From contig JAJPJO010000365.1 in assembly GCA_021324135.1 (NCBI GenBank), forward strand, positions 1 to 36,933: DNA of 36,933 nt, written 5' to 3'. The notes beneath the pieces were generated by a model. That model ran no database searches, was not told the DNA's origin, and saw nothing but the letters and a program-made list of their open reading frames with translations. Of this stretch, positions 24,540 through 33,076 are shown piece after piece. Origin of the DNA: Pseudomonadota bacterium. Its GTDB lineage: Bacteria; Cyanobacteriota; Vampirovibrionia; Obscuribacterales; Obscuribacteraceae. Numbering within the stretch: the first letter of the stretch is position 1; the number at the start of each line of letters is the position of its first letter. A program made the translations under genes and the position numbers.

Positions 24540-24917
24540 ATGAGCAAGCCGGTAAGCAATCGCGATCCCTCGATTCGAGTAGTCCTTCAGCCGAAGGACA
24601 CCAATAGTCAAGGGTCAATTTTCGGCGGCATCATCTTGAGCTACATAGACTTAGCCGGCGCCGTCGAATGCGGAAAGACCACCAAACAGAAAGTGGTCAC
24701 CGTGGCGATCAAGGAGGTGCAATTCAAGGCACCGGTTTTTATGGGTGAGATCGTCAGCTTCTACACGAGCACGAAAAAAATTGGTACCACATCAATTTCA
24801 GTGCATGTTGAAGTCGAGGTCTTGCGCAAGCATGAAACCATAGAAGTAACTGAGGCTGACTTGACTTTCGTCTGTGTCGATGAGAAGGGCAAGCCGACTC
24901 CGGTCGTGCTCAGTTGA
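24540..24917 (+). CDS. Hotdog-fold acyl-CoA thioesterase
   Basis: The product is 125 residues of the YciA/BFIT-like hotdog family, whose members hydrolyse acyl-CoA thioesters. The family signature is present: a helix start N-S-Q-G-S-I-F-G-G (near 22-30), then D-x-A-G near 36-39, and VAIKEVQFKAPVFMGEIVSF (near 58-78) of the central strands. ATG 24540 is chosen over the longer frame from 24489 because AGAGGA lies close upstream and MSKPV looks like a clean N-terminus. It is a single-domain form and presumably acts as an oligomer in the cytosol. A 112-base gap separates it from the corrinoid adenosyltransferase gene, so they may or may not share a transcript. Confidence 0.9.
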   Translation: MSKPVSNRDPSIRVVLQPKDTNSQGSIFGGIILSYIDLAGAVECGKTTKQKVVTVAIKEVQFKAPVFMGEIVSFYTSTKKIGTTSISVHVEVEVLRKHETIEVTEADLTFVCVDEKGKPTPVVLS

Positions 24918-25029
24918 TCGGTGTGGCCGTCGGTTCGAGGGGCTTCGCAACAACCGATCTGTGATAGGCTTCTTCTGGATGCTGCGACCTATATGCAATT
25001 GATATCCCACATGTAATAGGTGATATTCC

Positions 25030-25644
25030 ATGACCCAAACCGACTCCTCCTCGGCGGTGAAGTCCGATGCGCCCAGGCAAGAGAATATCGAGAGAATTCG
25101 TCTCTATCTCGGCACGGCATGCGGAAAGACAACGGCTACATTCGGCGTGATTGTCAGAGCGATAAGCACGGGCAAAAACGCCAGCATCACGTTTTTCGAT
25201 AAACTGGAGGAAAATTCCAGCGAAGGAAAGGCACTGTCCGTGCTCTCCTCGCATGAGGAAGAGGGCTTCGGGCGCTTGATCGTTCACTACACGGGAGTGA
25301 ATCGAATCGGAACCGGACCGAAAGGCAGCTTTCGATTCTACAGTGCCCCAAATGGCATTCTGCCCGAGGATAAGGATGCGGCCAGAGAAGGTTTAAGGTA
25401 TCTCGCGGAAGGTTTGAAGCGCGGCGATGATATCGTCATTGGTGACGAGCTGCTGGATGTTGCGCGTGTCGGATTGATCGATTGGGAGGATGTGAAAGCC
25501 GCATTCGCTCTTCGCAAAGATCCGACTGTTCTCATACTGACCGGAAGGCGTGCGCCGGATTGGCTCATGAAGGAAGCGACGACCATATCCACGACGACGC
25601 AACTGAAGCATCACGGCAGAGCCATTGAAGGCCTCGATTGTTAG
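25030..25644 (+). CDS. cobO: Corrinoid (cobalamin) adenosyltransferase, CobO/BtuR family
   Basis: The product is 204 residues, the family's normal length. Family proteins transfer the adenosyl group of ATP to cob(I)yrinate diamide or cobalamin. Visible motifs are a P-loop-like GTACGKTTATFG (near 28-39), G-D-E-L-L-D-V near 138-144 with L-I-D-W, and LTGRRAPDWLMKEAT near 170-184, which all match the CobO/BtuR order. The P-loop is atypical: BtuR/CobA proteins read G-N-G-K-G-K-T-T, while here A-C replaces the middle G-K. Whether this alters nucleotide binding is not known. ATG 25030 has only GGTGA as a ribosome site. The stop codon lies inside a terminator hairpin. Confidence 0.8.
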   Translation: MTQTDSSSAVKSDAPRQENIERIRLYLGTACGKTTATFGVIVRAISTGKNASITFFDKLEENSSEGKALSVLSSHEEEGFGRLIVHYTGVNRIGTGPKGSFRFYSAPNGILPEDKDAAREGLRYLAEGLKRGDDIVIGDELLDVARVGLIDWEDVKAAFALRKDPTVLILTGRRAPDWLMKEATTISTTTQLKHHGRAIEGLDC

Positions 25645-25664
25645 TCGAGGCCTTCGTAGTGCTT
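25627..25664 (+). terminator. Terminator hairpin enclosing the cobO stop codon
   Basis: A perfect 11-bp stem, GAAGGCCTCGA/TCGAGGCCTTC (25627-25637 with 25645-25655), has the loop TTGTTAG, which contains the TAG stop. A weak T-run (GCTTTT) follows. It lies between convergent genes and may serve both. Confidence 0.65.
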
Positions 25665-25673
25665 TTCAATTCA

Positions 25674-25689
25674 GAGCCGCGAACGGCTC
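25674..25689 (-). terminator. Short GAGCCG/CGGCTC hairpin after the CtpA gene
   Basis: A 6-bp perfect stem on the minus strand has a TTCG tetraloop (GAGCCG-TTCG-CGGCTC), five bases past the stop of the minus-strand protease gene. No strong T-run follows, so its termination strength is uncertain. Confidence 0.4.
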
Positions 25690-25693
25690 AGAC

Positions 25694-27136
25694 TTACTTC
25701 TTCATTTGTCCGCCGACATCGATCTGATCGGCTGCATTTGCCGTTTCTCTGTGCTGATCGTTGACCTCTTTGTTGAGGACTTCGATCGCTTTGTTCAGCT
25801 GAATGTCTTTGCCGTCGGCAGGTGATTTGTCGAACTTCTTGTAGTGAACATCGATCCACCAGGGACCTCTGTCCGCTTCGTAGTCTTTCTCTTTCAAGTC
25901 GACTTTGAAGTCAGGAACGATACCGTGCTTGTTGATATCCGTATCGTTGGGAGTTAGATATCGAGCGATGGTGACGTTGATTCCCGAACCGTCATCGAGT
26001 CTGTTGATCGCCTGGACCAAGCCCTTGCCGAACGACTTCTGACCGACGAGCTTGGCACGGCCGTTGTCGCGCAGAGCCCCGGAGAGAATTTCGCTGGCGC
26101 TGGCGCTGCCTTTGTTAATCAGCACGACCATTGGCTCGCGGCAAATCGGCCGGTTGGAAGAGAAGGTCGATTGCTTGTAGCCATCGGAATCGATGGTACT
26201 GACTATGACACCACGATCGAGGAACATGTTGGCGATGTCGATGGCATTGCTCAGCAGTCCACCCGGATTATTGCGCAGATCGAGAACCAAACCTTTCGTG
26301 TTCTCCACTTTCCGCAAGGCGTCTTTCATCTCCTGATTGGCTTTCGATGAGATGAAGCTGTCAAGGCGGATGTAGCCGATGTTGCCGGGGAGAATTTCGC
26401 AATTCGCCACTGCCCGAATCGGGATCTCAGCGCGCTGCAACTTCACGGTCTTCTTCTTCTGATTGGCCATGAAGGTCAAATCAACCGAAGTGTTGATCGG
26501 CCCGCGGATCGTTTTGACCACTTGATCGAGCGACTGCCCTTTCACCGGCTTGTTGTCGACTTCGATAATTTCCCAACCGGGAAGAATGCCCGCTTTGTAT
26601 GCCGGCGTTCCTTCGATCGGGGAGATAACTACGACTTTGTGCTCTTTGTTCATGCCGAGCTGCATGCCGACACCGAACAAGTGCGCTTCGATCTGGGAGC
26701 GCTCTTCATCGAAGGCTTCGCGATCGAGAAAACGAGTATAGGGATCGTTCAAACTGTAGAGCATTGTCTCGATGGCTTTGTGCGCGTCATCGAGCGTTTT
26801 TAATTTCCCATCATAACGATGCTTCCAGCGGTTCCAATCCTGACCCTTATCGCCTTTGTCATCGCCCACGGTGGAGACGAACTTGGGTTCGTAATAGGTT
26901 TCGCGAATCAAACGCCAGGCGCGCTGGTAAAGCACCTGCGGCATGATGGCCACGCGTCCTGCCTGGGCAAGCAAAACCGGGTTTTGCTTATCGGATGGGT
27001 TGCCGCCGTCGGCAACCAGTACATGCGAATCCGAGCTGCCTGAGGCAATTAGCCAGCTTTGAATACCAAAAAACACGAGGCATACTACAAGCGGGAAGCC
27101 AACTCTGGCCAACATTCTTCGTCTAAACAAGGTCAT
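25694..27136 (-). CDS. ctpA: C-terminal processing peptidase (S41, CtpA/Prc family)
   Basis: The product is 480 residues. An N-terminal hydrophobic signal/anchor (about 10-32) places it outside the cytoplasmic membrane. The PDZ domain spans about 145-230 (FGVGMQLG, AGILPGWEIIEVDNKPVKG). The peptidase core has DLRNNPGG near 286-293, the nucleophile Ser346 in NKGSASASE and the base Lys371 in QKSFGKGLVQ, so the Ser/Lys dyad is intact. S41 peptidases cleave the C-terminal tails of envelope proteins. ATG 27136 is preferred over TTG 27151, because AGAGG lies four bases before it. A C-terminal Lys/Asp-rich extension of about 60 residues follows the core. Confidence 0.93.
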   Translation of the reverse strand: MTLFRRRMLARVGFPLVVCLVFFGIQSWLIASGSSDSHVLVADGGNPSDKQNPVLLAQAGRVAIMPQVLYQRAWRLIRETYYEPKFVSTVGDDKGDKGQDWNRWKHRYDGKLKTLDDAHKAIETMLYSLNDPYTRFLDREAFDEERSQIEAHLFGVGMQLGMNKEHKVVVISPIEGTPAYKAGILPGWEIIEVDNKPVKGQSLDQVVKTIRGPINTSVDLTFMANQKKKTVKLQRAEIPIRAVANCEILPGNIGYIRLDSFISSKANQEMKDALRKVENTKGLVLDLRNNPGGLLSNAIDIANMFLDRGVIVSTIDSDGYKQSTFSSNRPICREPMVVLINKGSASASEILSGALRDNGRAKLVGQKSFGKGLVQAINRLDDGSGINVTIARYLTPNDTDINKHGIVPDFKVDLKEKDYEADRGPWWIDVHYKKFDKSPADGKDIQLNKAIEVLNKEVNDQHRETANAADQIDVGGQMKK

Positions 27137-27506
27137 CCATCCTCTGGGCAAGCAAGTAATCCCAATTCTAAGTTATTTCAGTAATATAGTCAGGGTATGC
27201 GGTCGTTGCGAGAATTAACCGTAACAACCTCGTGCCGACAAGTACTCCCTAAATAGAAAATACCTTTTTTATCTGGTTTCCTCACACCCCTACGACAACT
27301 TTGCTAATTTTCTTGCTCGGGATAAATCTTTGGAAATTTTAATCCCGAGCCTATCAAGTGGTTCCCATCGCAGCTCCAATCAAATTTTTGATCGGATGAG
27401 AAGTGAGCTTAATTATTTAGGGTGTTCACTTGTGGACCCGGTCGCCTAACATGTGTTTTTGACGATCAGAGGACCATCTGGTTCCTCAATATTTACAATA
27501 TTTCCA
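27137..27506. other. Divergent intergenic region with inverted repeats
   Basis: This 370-base region separates two divergently transcribed genes and probably carries both promoters, although I cannot assign a clear pair. It holds a 9-bp perfect inverted repeat, GCTCGGGAT/ATCCCGAGC at 27315-27350, with an 18-base AT-rich loop. A 14-base palindrome, ATCAAATTTTTGAT, lies at 27379-27392. Either may be an operator. Confidence 0.45.
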
Positions 27507-28733
27507 ATGGTTTCTAAGGCGAAGACTCCAACAATAGAAATTGGCTCAGAGGCGCACGCGCCGGATGACGGGCCGGACCGCTCGGCGCGTCAAATTGGAA
27601 GAATGCAGGAAGCGAGCCGCGCCGCAAGCCTCAAGGGGCAGAGAGCCAACCAGGGCGGCATTGCTCCGGCGCCTGCCGAGGAGCCTGTCGTCTCGCCGGC
27701 AGAAGGACTTGTTCCCGGCATGGCGAGTCAGTCGCCTTCATTTTCGATTCCATTTTTGAGCCGCATCTCACCGCGCACCAAAAACACACTCAAGTTGGTC
27801 ATCAGCATTGCCCTCTTCGCCAGCCTGTTTTTGTTCGGCAAGGTAGACCTCTCCGAGAGTATGCGCGCCTGCGTCGGCGCCAACAAGGCGTATCTGGCGG
27901 TCGGATTGGTGCTCTTCCTGCTTGCCGTGTTCGTTATGGCTCACCGCTGGCAATTGCTGGCTCAGGCCGTCGGCTTGCCACGCCCGTTCATGAAAATGGT
28001 GCAGCTTTACTATGTCGGCCTCTTCTTCAATATGTTTCTTCCCTCCACCGTCGGTGGTGACGTGACTCGCTGCTATTACCTCACGAAAGGATCGAACAAG
28101 CATTTGCATGCCCTTACATCAGTGCTCGTTGATCGGGCGATGGGTCTGGCGATGCTGCTTTTGTTCGCCACCGCCGGCATTACATTTGGCCCGGGCGCCA
28201 ACGGTCTGCCGCTTCAGCTGAAGCTGCCGGTATTTTTGCTCACCCTGGCCATGTTTTGTCTGATTCCATTTCTGCCCAGCATCAGCAAGCGCATTCTGGG
28301 CGAACACAATTGGCTGAGCCGCAAGCTCAACCACGGCACAGCCACTGTCTTTTGGCAGGACAAAGGTCTGATTTGCATGAGCTTGTTTCTCTCGCTCGTC
28401 AGCCAGGTCATGTTTGTCATGGCCCACATCGGCGTCGGTCTGGCGCTTGGACTGGACAAGATTCCCTTATGGTATTACTTCGTCTTCTTCCCATCGGTGG
28501 CGGTGCTCGGTTTCGTCACCCCCAGTGTCAACGGCATCGGCGTGCGCGAGTGGGCGTACTGCTATTTCCTTTCGCTTATGGGTGTAGATCGATCGGTGGG
28601 CTTGGCTTTCGCGCTTATCCTGTTCGGCTTGACGACAATATCGAGTCTGGTTGGTGGTATCGTGTATATGGCTGGTCATTTCAAGCTTCCTCCAAAAGCC
28701 AACGCTGCCAGCCAGGGACAGACTGAAGGCTGA
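27507..28733 (+). CDS. LPG-synthase-TM / UPF0104 family membrane protein
   Basis: The protein is 408 residues from ATG 27507. A disordered Pro/Ala/Gly-rich N-terminus (about 1-85) precedes a multi-pass domain with about eight hydrophobic helices. Family motifs include RWQLLAQAVGLP, FFNMFLPSTVGGDVTRCYYL and FVTPSVNGIGVREWAYCYFL, matching PF03706 (lysylphosphatidylglycerol synthase transmembrane region, also found in lipid flippase-like AglD and UPF0104 proteins). It lacks the C-terminal soluble lysyl-transferase part of MprF, so it is probably a lipid or lipid-linked-sugar flippase-like protein. Starts at GTG 27453 or ATG 27507 both lack a ribosome site. It may be co-transcribed with the CCA gene 41 bases downstream. 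Confidence 0.85.
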   Translation: MVSKAKTPTIEIGSEAHAPDDGPDRSARQIGRMQEASRAASLKGQRANQGGIAPAPAEEPVVSPAEGLVPGMASQSPSFSIPFLSRISPRTKNTLKLVISIALFASLFLFGKVDLSESMRACVGANKAYLAVGLVLFLLAVFVMAHRWQLLAQAVGLPRPFMKMVQLYYVGLFFNMFLPSTVGGDVTRCYYLTKGSNKHLHALTSVLVDRAMGLAMLLLFATAGITFGPGANGLPLQLKLPVFLLTLAMFCLIPFLPSISKRILGEHNWLSRKLNHGTATVFWQDKGLICMSLFLSLVSQVMFVMAHIGVGLALGLDKIPLWYYFVFFPSVAVLGFVTPSVNGIGVREWAYCYFLSLMGVDRSVGLAFALILFGLTTISSLVGGIVYMAGHFKLPPKANAASQGQTEG

Positions 28734-28774
28734 TCCCGAGCAGCTGAACATTTCCAGTCGAGCCGCATCGAGTC

Positions 28775-30256
28775 ATGGCACGAATAAAAGTTTTCGCTGA
28801 AGAGCAAAACCCGCTTTCCGACCAGCTTCTGGCCAAGGTATTGCACTGTGCTCCGCAAGGTTCGGTCAAACTTTATCTGGTCGGCGGCTTTGTTCGCGAC
28901 TGTCTCTGGGAAAAAACTGCCCGGGTAAAAACGGCGGCACGCGGCAATCGTTCAAAAGATCTCGATTTTGCAGTCGAAGGCGGTTCGGCATTTGAGTTTG
29001 CCCGAACCGTCGCCCGCGCTCTCAAGGCGCACTTCGTGCCTCTGGATCAGGGCAATGACACCGCTCGAGTAGTGGTAGACGATGGAGATTTGCGCCATTG
29101 GCTGGACTTCGCCGGATGCGTCGGTGGCACGCTCGAATCCGACATTCACCGTCGCGATTTCACCATCAACGCTCTGGCATGGAGCGCCGATGATCCGCAA
29201 AACGTCATCGATCTCGTGGGCGCCATGCCCGATTTGGAAAGTCGCACAATCAGAGCGATCTCATCGCAGGTTCTCAAAGACGATCCGCTGAGGCTTCTAC
29301 GCGCCTATCGCTTCAAAGCCGTGCTCAACGCGGATATCGACGCTCAGACGCTAGCCTGGATCGAATCATCATCCAATTTGATTGAGAATGTATCGGCGGA
29401 GCGCATCAACTATGAGATGTTTACTCTGCTTGAATGCGATGGTGCCGGACAGCTGCTCGAGTCTATGGGAAAAAACGGTCTCCTCGAGGCCATTTATCCG
29501 GAGCTGAAAGAAACGAGAAAAGTAACGCCCAATGCTTTCCATCATCTGGGTCTTTTCGATCACAGCGTCGTTGCCGTCCAGGAGCTGGAGGCGAAACTGA
29601 AGGACTTCCCCGACTGGACAAGAGAATCCTTTATAAAGGAATTGTCGCAGGGGGTAAGCAAGCTCGCCGCAACCAAGCTGGCGACACTCCTGCATGATAT
29701 CGGCAAGCCTGCCACCTGGCAAATCAACGAAGAGGGGCGTCATACATTTTTCGGTCATGATGTTCTCGGCGCTCAAATGGCCGAGGTCACCTCCGAGCGA
29801 ATGAAGTGGTCAAAGAGCCTGAGCCGTTTCATCGCCAAAATGATCAAATATCACCTGCGACCCGGGCAACTGTTTCATCACGGATTGCCCAGCGAACGCA
29901 CCGTCTTGCGCTTCTTTAGAAAAGTTGGCGATGACATGCCGGAGTTGATCCTGCTTGCCTATGGTGATCTTGGTGCCACGCGCGGTGAGGGTTTGCCCGA
30001 GGATTCTCGGCGTAGTCAGGCGAAACATTTTGCTGAGCTGTTGGATGCATATCTGCAATTCAGCCAGGAGGTTGAACCTCTGCCGCGCCTCTTGACCGGA
30101 TCGGATGTGATGAAGCTGCTGCAAATCGCGCCTGGTCCGGAGGTCGGCGAAATCTTGAACGCGCTCGTCGAGGCTCAAGGAGTCAAAAAGGTCTGGGACA
30201 GACAATCTGCGGAGCGTTTCGTGCAGGAATATCAGCAGAAAAAGTATTCCAGATAA
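28775..30256 (+). CDS. cca: CCA tRNA nucleotidyltransferase (class II, with HD domain)
   Basis: The product is 493 residues. It matches the poly(A) polymerase/CCA-adding family: GG motif LVGGFVRD (residues 35-42), metal-binding Asp62 and Asp64 in KDLDFAVEG, RRDFTINALA (126-135), DDPLRLLRAYRF (169-180) and SAERINYEMF. A C-terminal HD domain has His307-Asp308 in HDIGKP and a YHLRP helix near 360. It adds or repairs the 3' CCA end of tRNAs, while the HD part may have phosphohydrolase activity as in the bacterial class II enzymes. Close family members such as PcnB (poly(A) polymerase) cannot be excluded by eye. The ribosome site (GAG) before ATG 28775 is weak. Confidence 0.93.
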   Translation: MARIKVFAEEQNPLSDQLLAKVLHCAPQGSVKLYLVGGFVRDCLWEKTARVKTAARGNRSKDLDFAVEGGSAFEFARTVARALKAHFVPLDQGNDTARVVVDDGDLRHWLDFAGCVGGTLESDIHRRDFTINALAWSADDPQNVIDLVGAMPDLESRTIRAISSQVLKDDPLRLLRAYRFKAVLNADIDAQTLAWIESSSNLIENVSAERINYEMFTLLECDGAGQLLESMGKNGLLEAIYPELKETRKVTPNAFHHLGLFDHSVVAVQELEAKLKDFPDWTRESFIKELSQGVSKLAATKLATLLHDIGKPATWQINEEGRHTFFGHDVLGAQMAEVTSERMKWSKSLSRFIAKMIKYHLRPGQLFHHGLPSERTVLRFFRKVGDDMPELILLAYGDLGATRGEGLPEDSRRSQAKHFAELLDAYLQFSQEVEPLPRLLTGSDVMKLLQIAPGPEVGEILNALVEAQGVKKVWDRQSAERFVQEYQQKKYSR

Positions 30257-30436
30257 CCAAAATCTCGCTTGGCAACTAAGTTCGGCGCTTAAAAGGAAAA
30301 AATCAGGGAATAAGATACGCAGAGGCGAAGCTAAGGCTCGTCGGGATTTCAAGTGATAGCCAGAGTAAAACGGCAGAGTCCTGGTTACAGGGCTGGTGTT
30401 GGCTGCGGTCAGTTGCGCCATTTTGAGGAATTACAA

Positions 30437-30694
30437 ATGAATACCAAGGTTGACAAACTCTACAACTACACCGTCATCGCCAGGCTTGACGATGCCATTC
30501 CTCTGCACACCGAAGAGTGGGTGCAATTAGAACGGCTTTTGAACCAAGTCAGCGAGTTCATCCCCACTTCGATGCTCAACAGCGTGACTGAGGCAATCAT
30601 CTCTTACGCTGACGATCAAGCCCGCCGCGGCTATCTGCTCGGACAGGAAGATCTTGTCGCCGAGCTGAAGAAAAAAGCTTCAAAGATTGCATAG
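30437..30694 (+). CDS. Small conserved-looking soluble protein
   Basis: The protein has 85 residues, is acidic and helical, and has no signal peptide or membrane helix. GAGGAA lies nine bases before ATG 30437, so the start is set there and not at the upstream ATG at 30353, whose extension looks spurious. A terminator hairpin follows the stop by about 24 bases, so this is a true short gene. No family was recognised. It lies between the CCA gene and a palindromic repeat. Confidence 0.7.
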   Translation: MNTKVDKLYNYTVIARLDDAIPLHTEEWVQLERLLNQVSEFIPTSMLNSVTEAIISYADDQARRGYLLGQEDLVAELKKKASKIA

Positions 30695-30717
30695 GTTTTT
30701 CTTCCACTTTCCCGGTC

Positions 30718-30750
30718 AGCGCCCCGAGCGATCGGGGCGCTGTCTGTTGT
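30718..30750 (+). terminator. Strong terminator hairpin
   Basis: A 10-bp perfect stem, AGCGCCCCGA/TCGGGGCGCT (30718-30727 and 30732-30741), has a GCGA tetraloop of the stabilising GNRA class. It is followed by a moderately T-rich stretch (GTCTGTTGT). Confidence 0.65.
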
Positions 30751-30807
30751 AGGCGATTTTCCCGGGATCGCTAATGCGGCGCAAAGGTGCCCGCCGGGGA
30801 GGATCAG

Positions 30808-30945
30808 CTCTTTTTTCCCCACACCCACTGATAGAGAATTTTGCAGGAAAATCTAACAGAGGTGTGTCTGTTAGATTTTTTGTCGAAATTCTCTACAGGT
30901 AGGACTGGGAAAAATTGGGAAGGGTCCTGCCCCTTAAATTCGTCT
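30808..30945. repeat. Dispersed intergenic palindromic repeat, copy 4
   Basis: This is the best-preserved copy. TAGAGAATTT (30832) pairs with AAATTCTCTA (30887), and the inner arms AAAATCTAACAGA and TCTGTTAGATTTT are perfect complements across the loop GGTGTG. A downstream CCCCTTAAATT motif (30931-30941) is shared with copy 2. It lies between the terminator of the small gene and the end of the minus-strand regulator gene. Confidence 0.85.
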
Positions 30946-30958
30946 TCCGTCTCTAAAA

Positions 30959-32335
30959 CTAGGCTTCCCCTTCGAAATCCGGTCCTTCTAAGAGTGACGC
31001 CAGTCGTGCTCGAGCTTCTTTGACTTTGTTCTGATCACCGAGTCGTTCACGGATACGCAATGACCATGAATAATAAAGCTCGGCCTGCTGGCGATTGCCT
31101 GCTGACTCAGACATCTTGCCGAGAAAGTCGATCAGGTTGTCCGTTTCTGTATCCGCGTTTGAAAGCAGATCTTCGCGGTTGCGGATTGCTTGCAGCATGA
31201 GTGATTCGCTGCTCCGGTAATCTTCTTTCTTGTAATGAAGCTCAGCCAGATTTGCTAGTTGAAGCGCCGCTTCTTTGCTGTCTCGACCATATTGAGCGAT
31301 TGCCACAGCCAGAGCTGCTTTGGCAACTGCCAATGCTTCATTTGATTTGTTCGCGTTTGCTAATCGCTCCGCTTCGTAGTTCAAAATTTCAAGCGCCAAC
31401 GAGGTCTTCTCAGCAACAGACTCGCCTCCGGCGTGTGGGTCCATGCCGGTGACGCTGATTTGATTGACGCATTTGCGCAAGATTGTGCTCGATATGCCCG
31501 GGTCGAGCCATTTGCCGCCTTCGGCAACCGTGACGACTGCCTGAGCCAGTTCCGACAATGGGCTCGTTTTGAGGAAATATCCATCGGCGCCCGCTTCGAA
31601 TGCGTTGTGTATGTACTTCGCCTCTTCTCGCGCTGTCACCATAATGATCGATGCATCAGGTAGAGCTTCCTTGACCATCTGCGTGGCTTTGACGCCGTCG
31701 ATGATCGGCATGCCTATATCCATGAGCACCACATTCGGTTTCAGCTTCAATGCCTCGGATACTGCCGATCTGCCGTCACCGCAATCGCCTACGACGACAA
31801 TGCGGTGATGGGCATTCAAGCTCCGGCGTATCAACGAGCGGACGAAATCGTTGTCTTCTGCTATCAATAATGTGATCAAGTTCTGTTCCTCTTCCTTATC
31901 TGCAGAGATCTCAGTGAACTCGGCCCCCATCTCCGCTCGGATTCTGGTAAGCGTTCTTTCCGCTCGGGAAGCGACGTACGGATTGTCGTCGTTAGTCAAT
32001 TCGAGCAAAATGGCTGCTGGGATATTATGGTTCTCAGCGACCGAGTAACGTACATCAGGACTCGGGTCTCGGGCCAGCTTTGTCAGTATCTCCAGCTTTG
32101 CTGCTGAATTGTCGACAATTCCCATTCTGACATTATGGTTTTCATGATCAGCTAATGTTTGCAGCACCGTATGTGGTGTACTTGGATTGGCGGCCAAGTA
32201 GGATAGCAAAATCGGACATTCGGCCGCCATGGCAATGCTCTTGAGCTGCTCCGCCGGCGTGCTTGGGTCGTTTGCCAATCGATAATGCAGATGTATTTTG
32301 GAAGGCTGATTAGGATCGTGTGGCCCTGGAATCAT
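30959..32335 (-). CDS. LRV-repeat, receiver and TPR fusion without an output DNA-binding domain
   Basis: The product is 458 residues. Residues about 18-132 hold repeated 24-residue units (LANDPSTP, LAANPSTP, LARDPSPDVRYSVAENHN, LTNDDNPYVASRA) of the leucine-rich-repeat-variant type. Residues about 152-275 form a NarL-like receiver with acidic E160-D161, phosphoacceptor Asp206 in VVLMDIGMP, Thr234 and Lys256. After the NarL linker (GGKWLDPGISSTIL) the usual LuxR-type helix-turn-helix is absent. Residues about 320-455 instead resemble TPR repeats. This suggests a response regulator acting by protein-protein contacts. GGAGGAA precedes ATG 32335. The HPt gene 315 bases upstream on the same strand is a possible phosphodonor partner. 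Confidence 0.85.
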   Translation of the reverse strand: MIPGPHDPNQPSKIHLHYRLANDPSTPAEQLKSIAMAAECPILLSYLAANPSTPHTVLQTLADHENHNVRMGIVDNSAAKLEILTKLARDPSPDVRYSVAENHNIPAAILLELTNDDNPYVASRAERTLTRIRAEMGAEFTEISADKEEEQNLITLLIAEDNDFVRSLIRRSLNAHHRIVVVGDCGDGRSAVSEALKLKPNVVLMDIGMPIIDGVKATQMVKEALPDASIIMVTAREEAKYIHNAFEAGADGYFLKTSPLSELAQAVVTVAEGGKWLDPGISSTILRKCVNQISVTGMDPHAGGESVAEKTSLALEILNYEAERLANANKSNEALAVAKAALAVAIAQYGRDSKEAALQLANLAELHYKKEDYRSSESLMLQAIRNREDLLSNADTETDNLIDFLGKMSESAGNRQQAELYYSWSLRIRERLGDQNKVKEARARLASLLEGPDFEGEA

Positions 32336-32650
32336 AATTGATTCCTCCGTGTGTAGTCAGGTCTCCGCCAACTCTTGTCGATCGTGAAGGATGCTTATCC
32401 CTGGCGGGGTTCATGCACCCGCACCGTCAGATTCGTCGAGACAACCGAGACACCACAATTGAGCACACTCCGTCTAGCCTAATTATGCCCGATTCAGAGG
32501 AATTCAAGAAATACCCTGCAGCCCATGTTCTCTTATAGCGATACTTATATCGAACGGCAGGTTGTTGGGTGTTGCAATGTTGCCGAGAGATCATGCTCTT
32601 TTGCCTATTTTAGAGGCGACCCGCGGAATTCATCTTCTCAACATATCCTC
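32336..32650. other. Intergenic stretch between two minus-strand signalling genes
   Basis: No ORF with a ribosome site and protein-like composition was seen. The region presumably carries the promoter of the LRV-receiver-TPR gene. No distinctive repeat or structure was noticed. Confidence 0.45.
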
Positions 32651-33076
32651 TCACTTGATACTAATTACGGTATCAAGATAGAGGCGAACTTTTTGATAGA
32701 CGACTTCCAGTGCAGGTAATGAAGATTGCAGCGTAGTCCAGTCAACTGGATCCGTTTTAGCGACGCGTTCGATCGCCAGGGAATGCTGCAACAATTCATC
32801 AGCATAAATGCTCGAGCTCATACCTTTTAATTGATGAGCTACATCGCGTGCGGTTTTTTCGTCCCGGTCCTGAATACCTGTTGCCAGGCGTTGCAGGAGT
32901 ACCGGCGTATATTGGACGAAGGTCGACAAGATTTCGTCTCTCGCTTCCGTCCCGAAAGTCTCATCCAGCTTCGCCACATCGACTGGTTGATCATGCTCAC
33001 TGCTCTGGGCAATTGGAGCCTTGGCCGATTCGTTTTTGCTCATGTCATCAGGGCTCATGTCGGGGTGTTTATGCAT
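32651..33076 (-). CDS. HPt (histidine phosphotransfer) domain protein
   Basis: The product is about 141 residues. A polar disordered N-terminus (about 1-30) leads to an HPt four-helix bundle (about 32-135). The phosphorylated His is in AHQLKGMSSSIYA (His at about 81), the canonical H-x-L-K-G site. HPt proteins relay phosphate between receiver domains. The neighbouring LRV-receiver-TPR protein is a natural partner, but no hybrid kinase is nearby, so its donor is unidentified. The start is uncertain: GTG 33079, ATG 33076 or an internal ATG near residue 8 or 13, none with a clear ribosome site. Confidence 0.85.
   Translation of the reverse strand: MHKHPDMSPDDMSKNESAKAPIAQSSEHDQPVDVAKLDETFGTEARDEILSTFVQYTPVLLQRLATGIQDRDEKTARDVAHQLKGMSSSIYADELLQHSLAIERVAKTDPVDWTTLQSSLPALEVVYQKVRLYLDTVISIK

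Noticed and set aside
24918..25029. Possible cobalamin riboswitch before the corrinoid adenosyltransferase
   Set aside because: The 112-base gap is too short and lacks the B12 box. No supporting structure was seen.
30841..31023. 60-codon plus-strand frame
   Set aside because: It is read through the palindromic repeat and the 3' end of the minus-strand regulator gene. A similar peptide appears at another repeat copy only because the repeat itself is shared.
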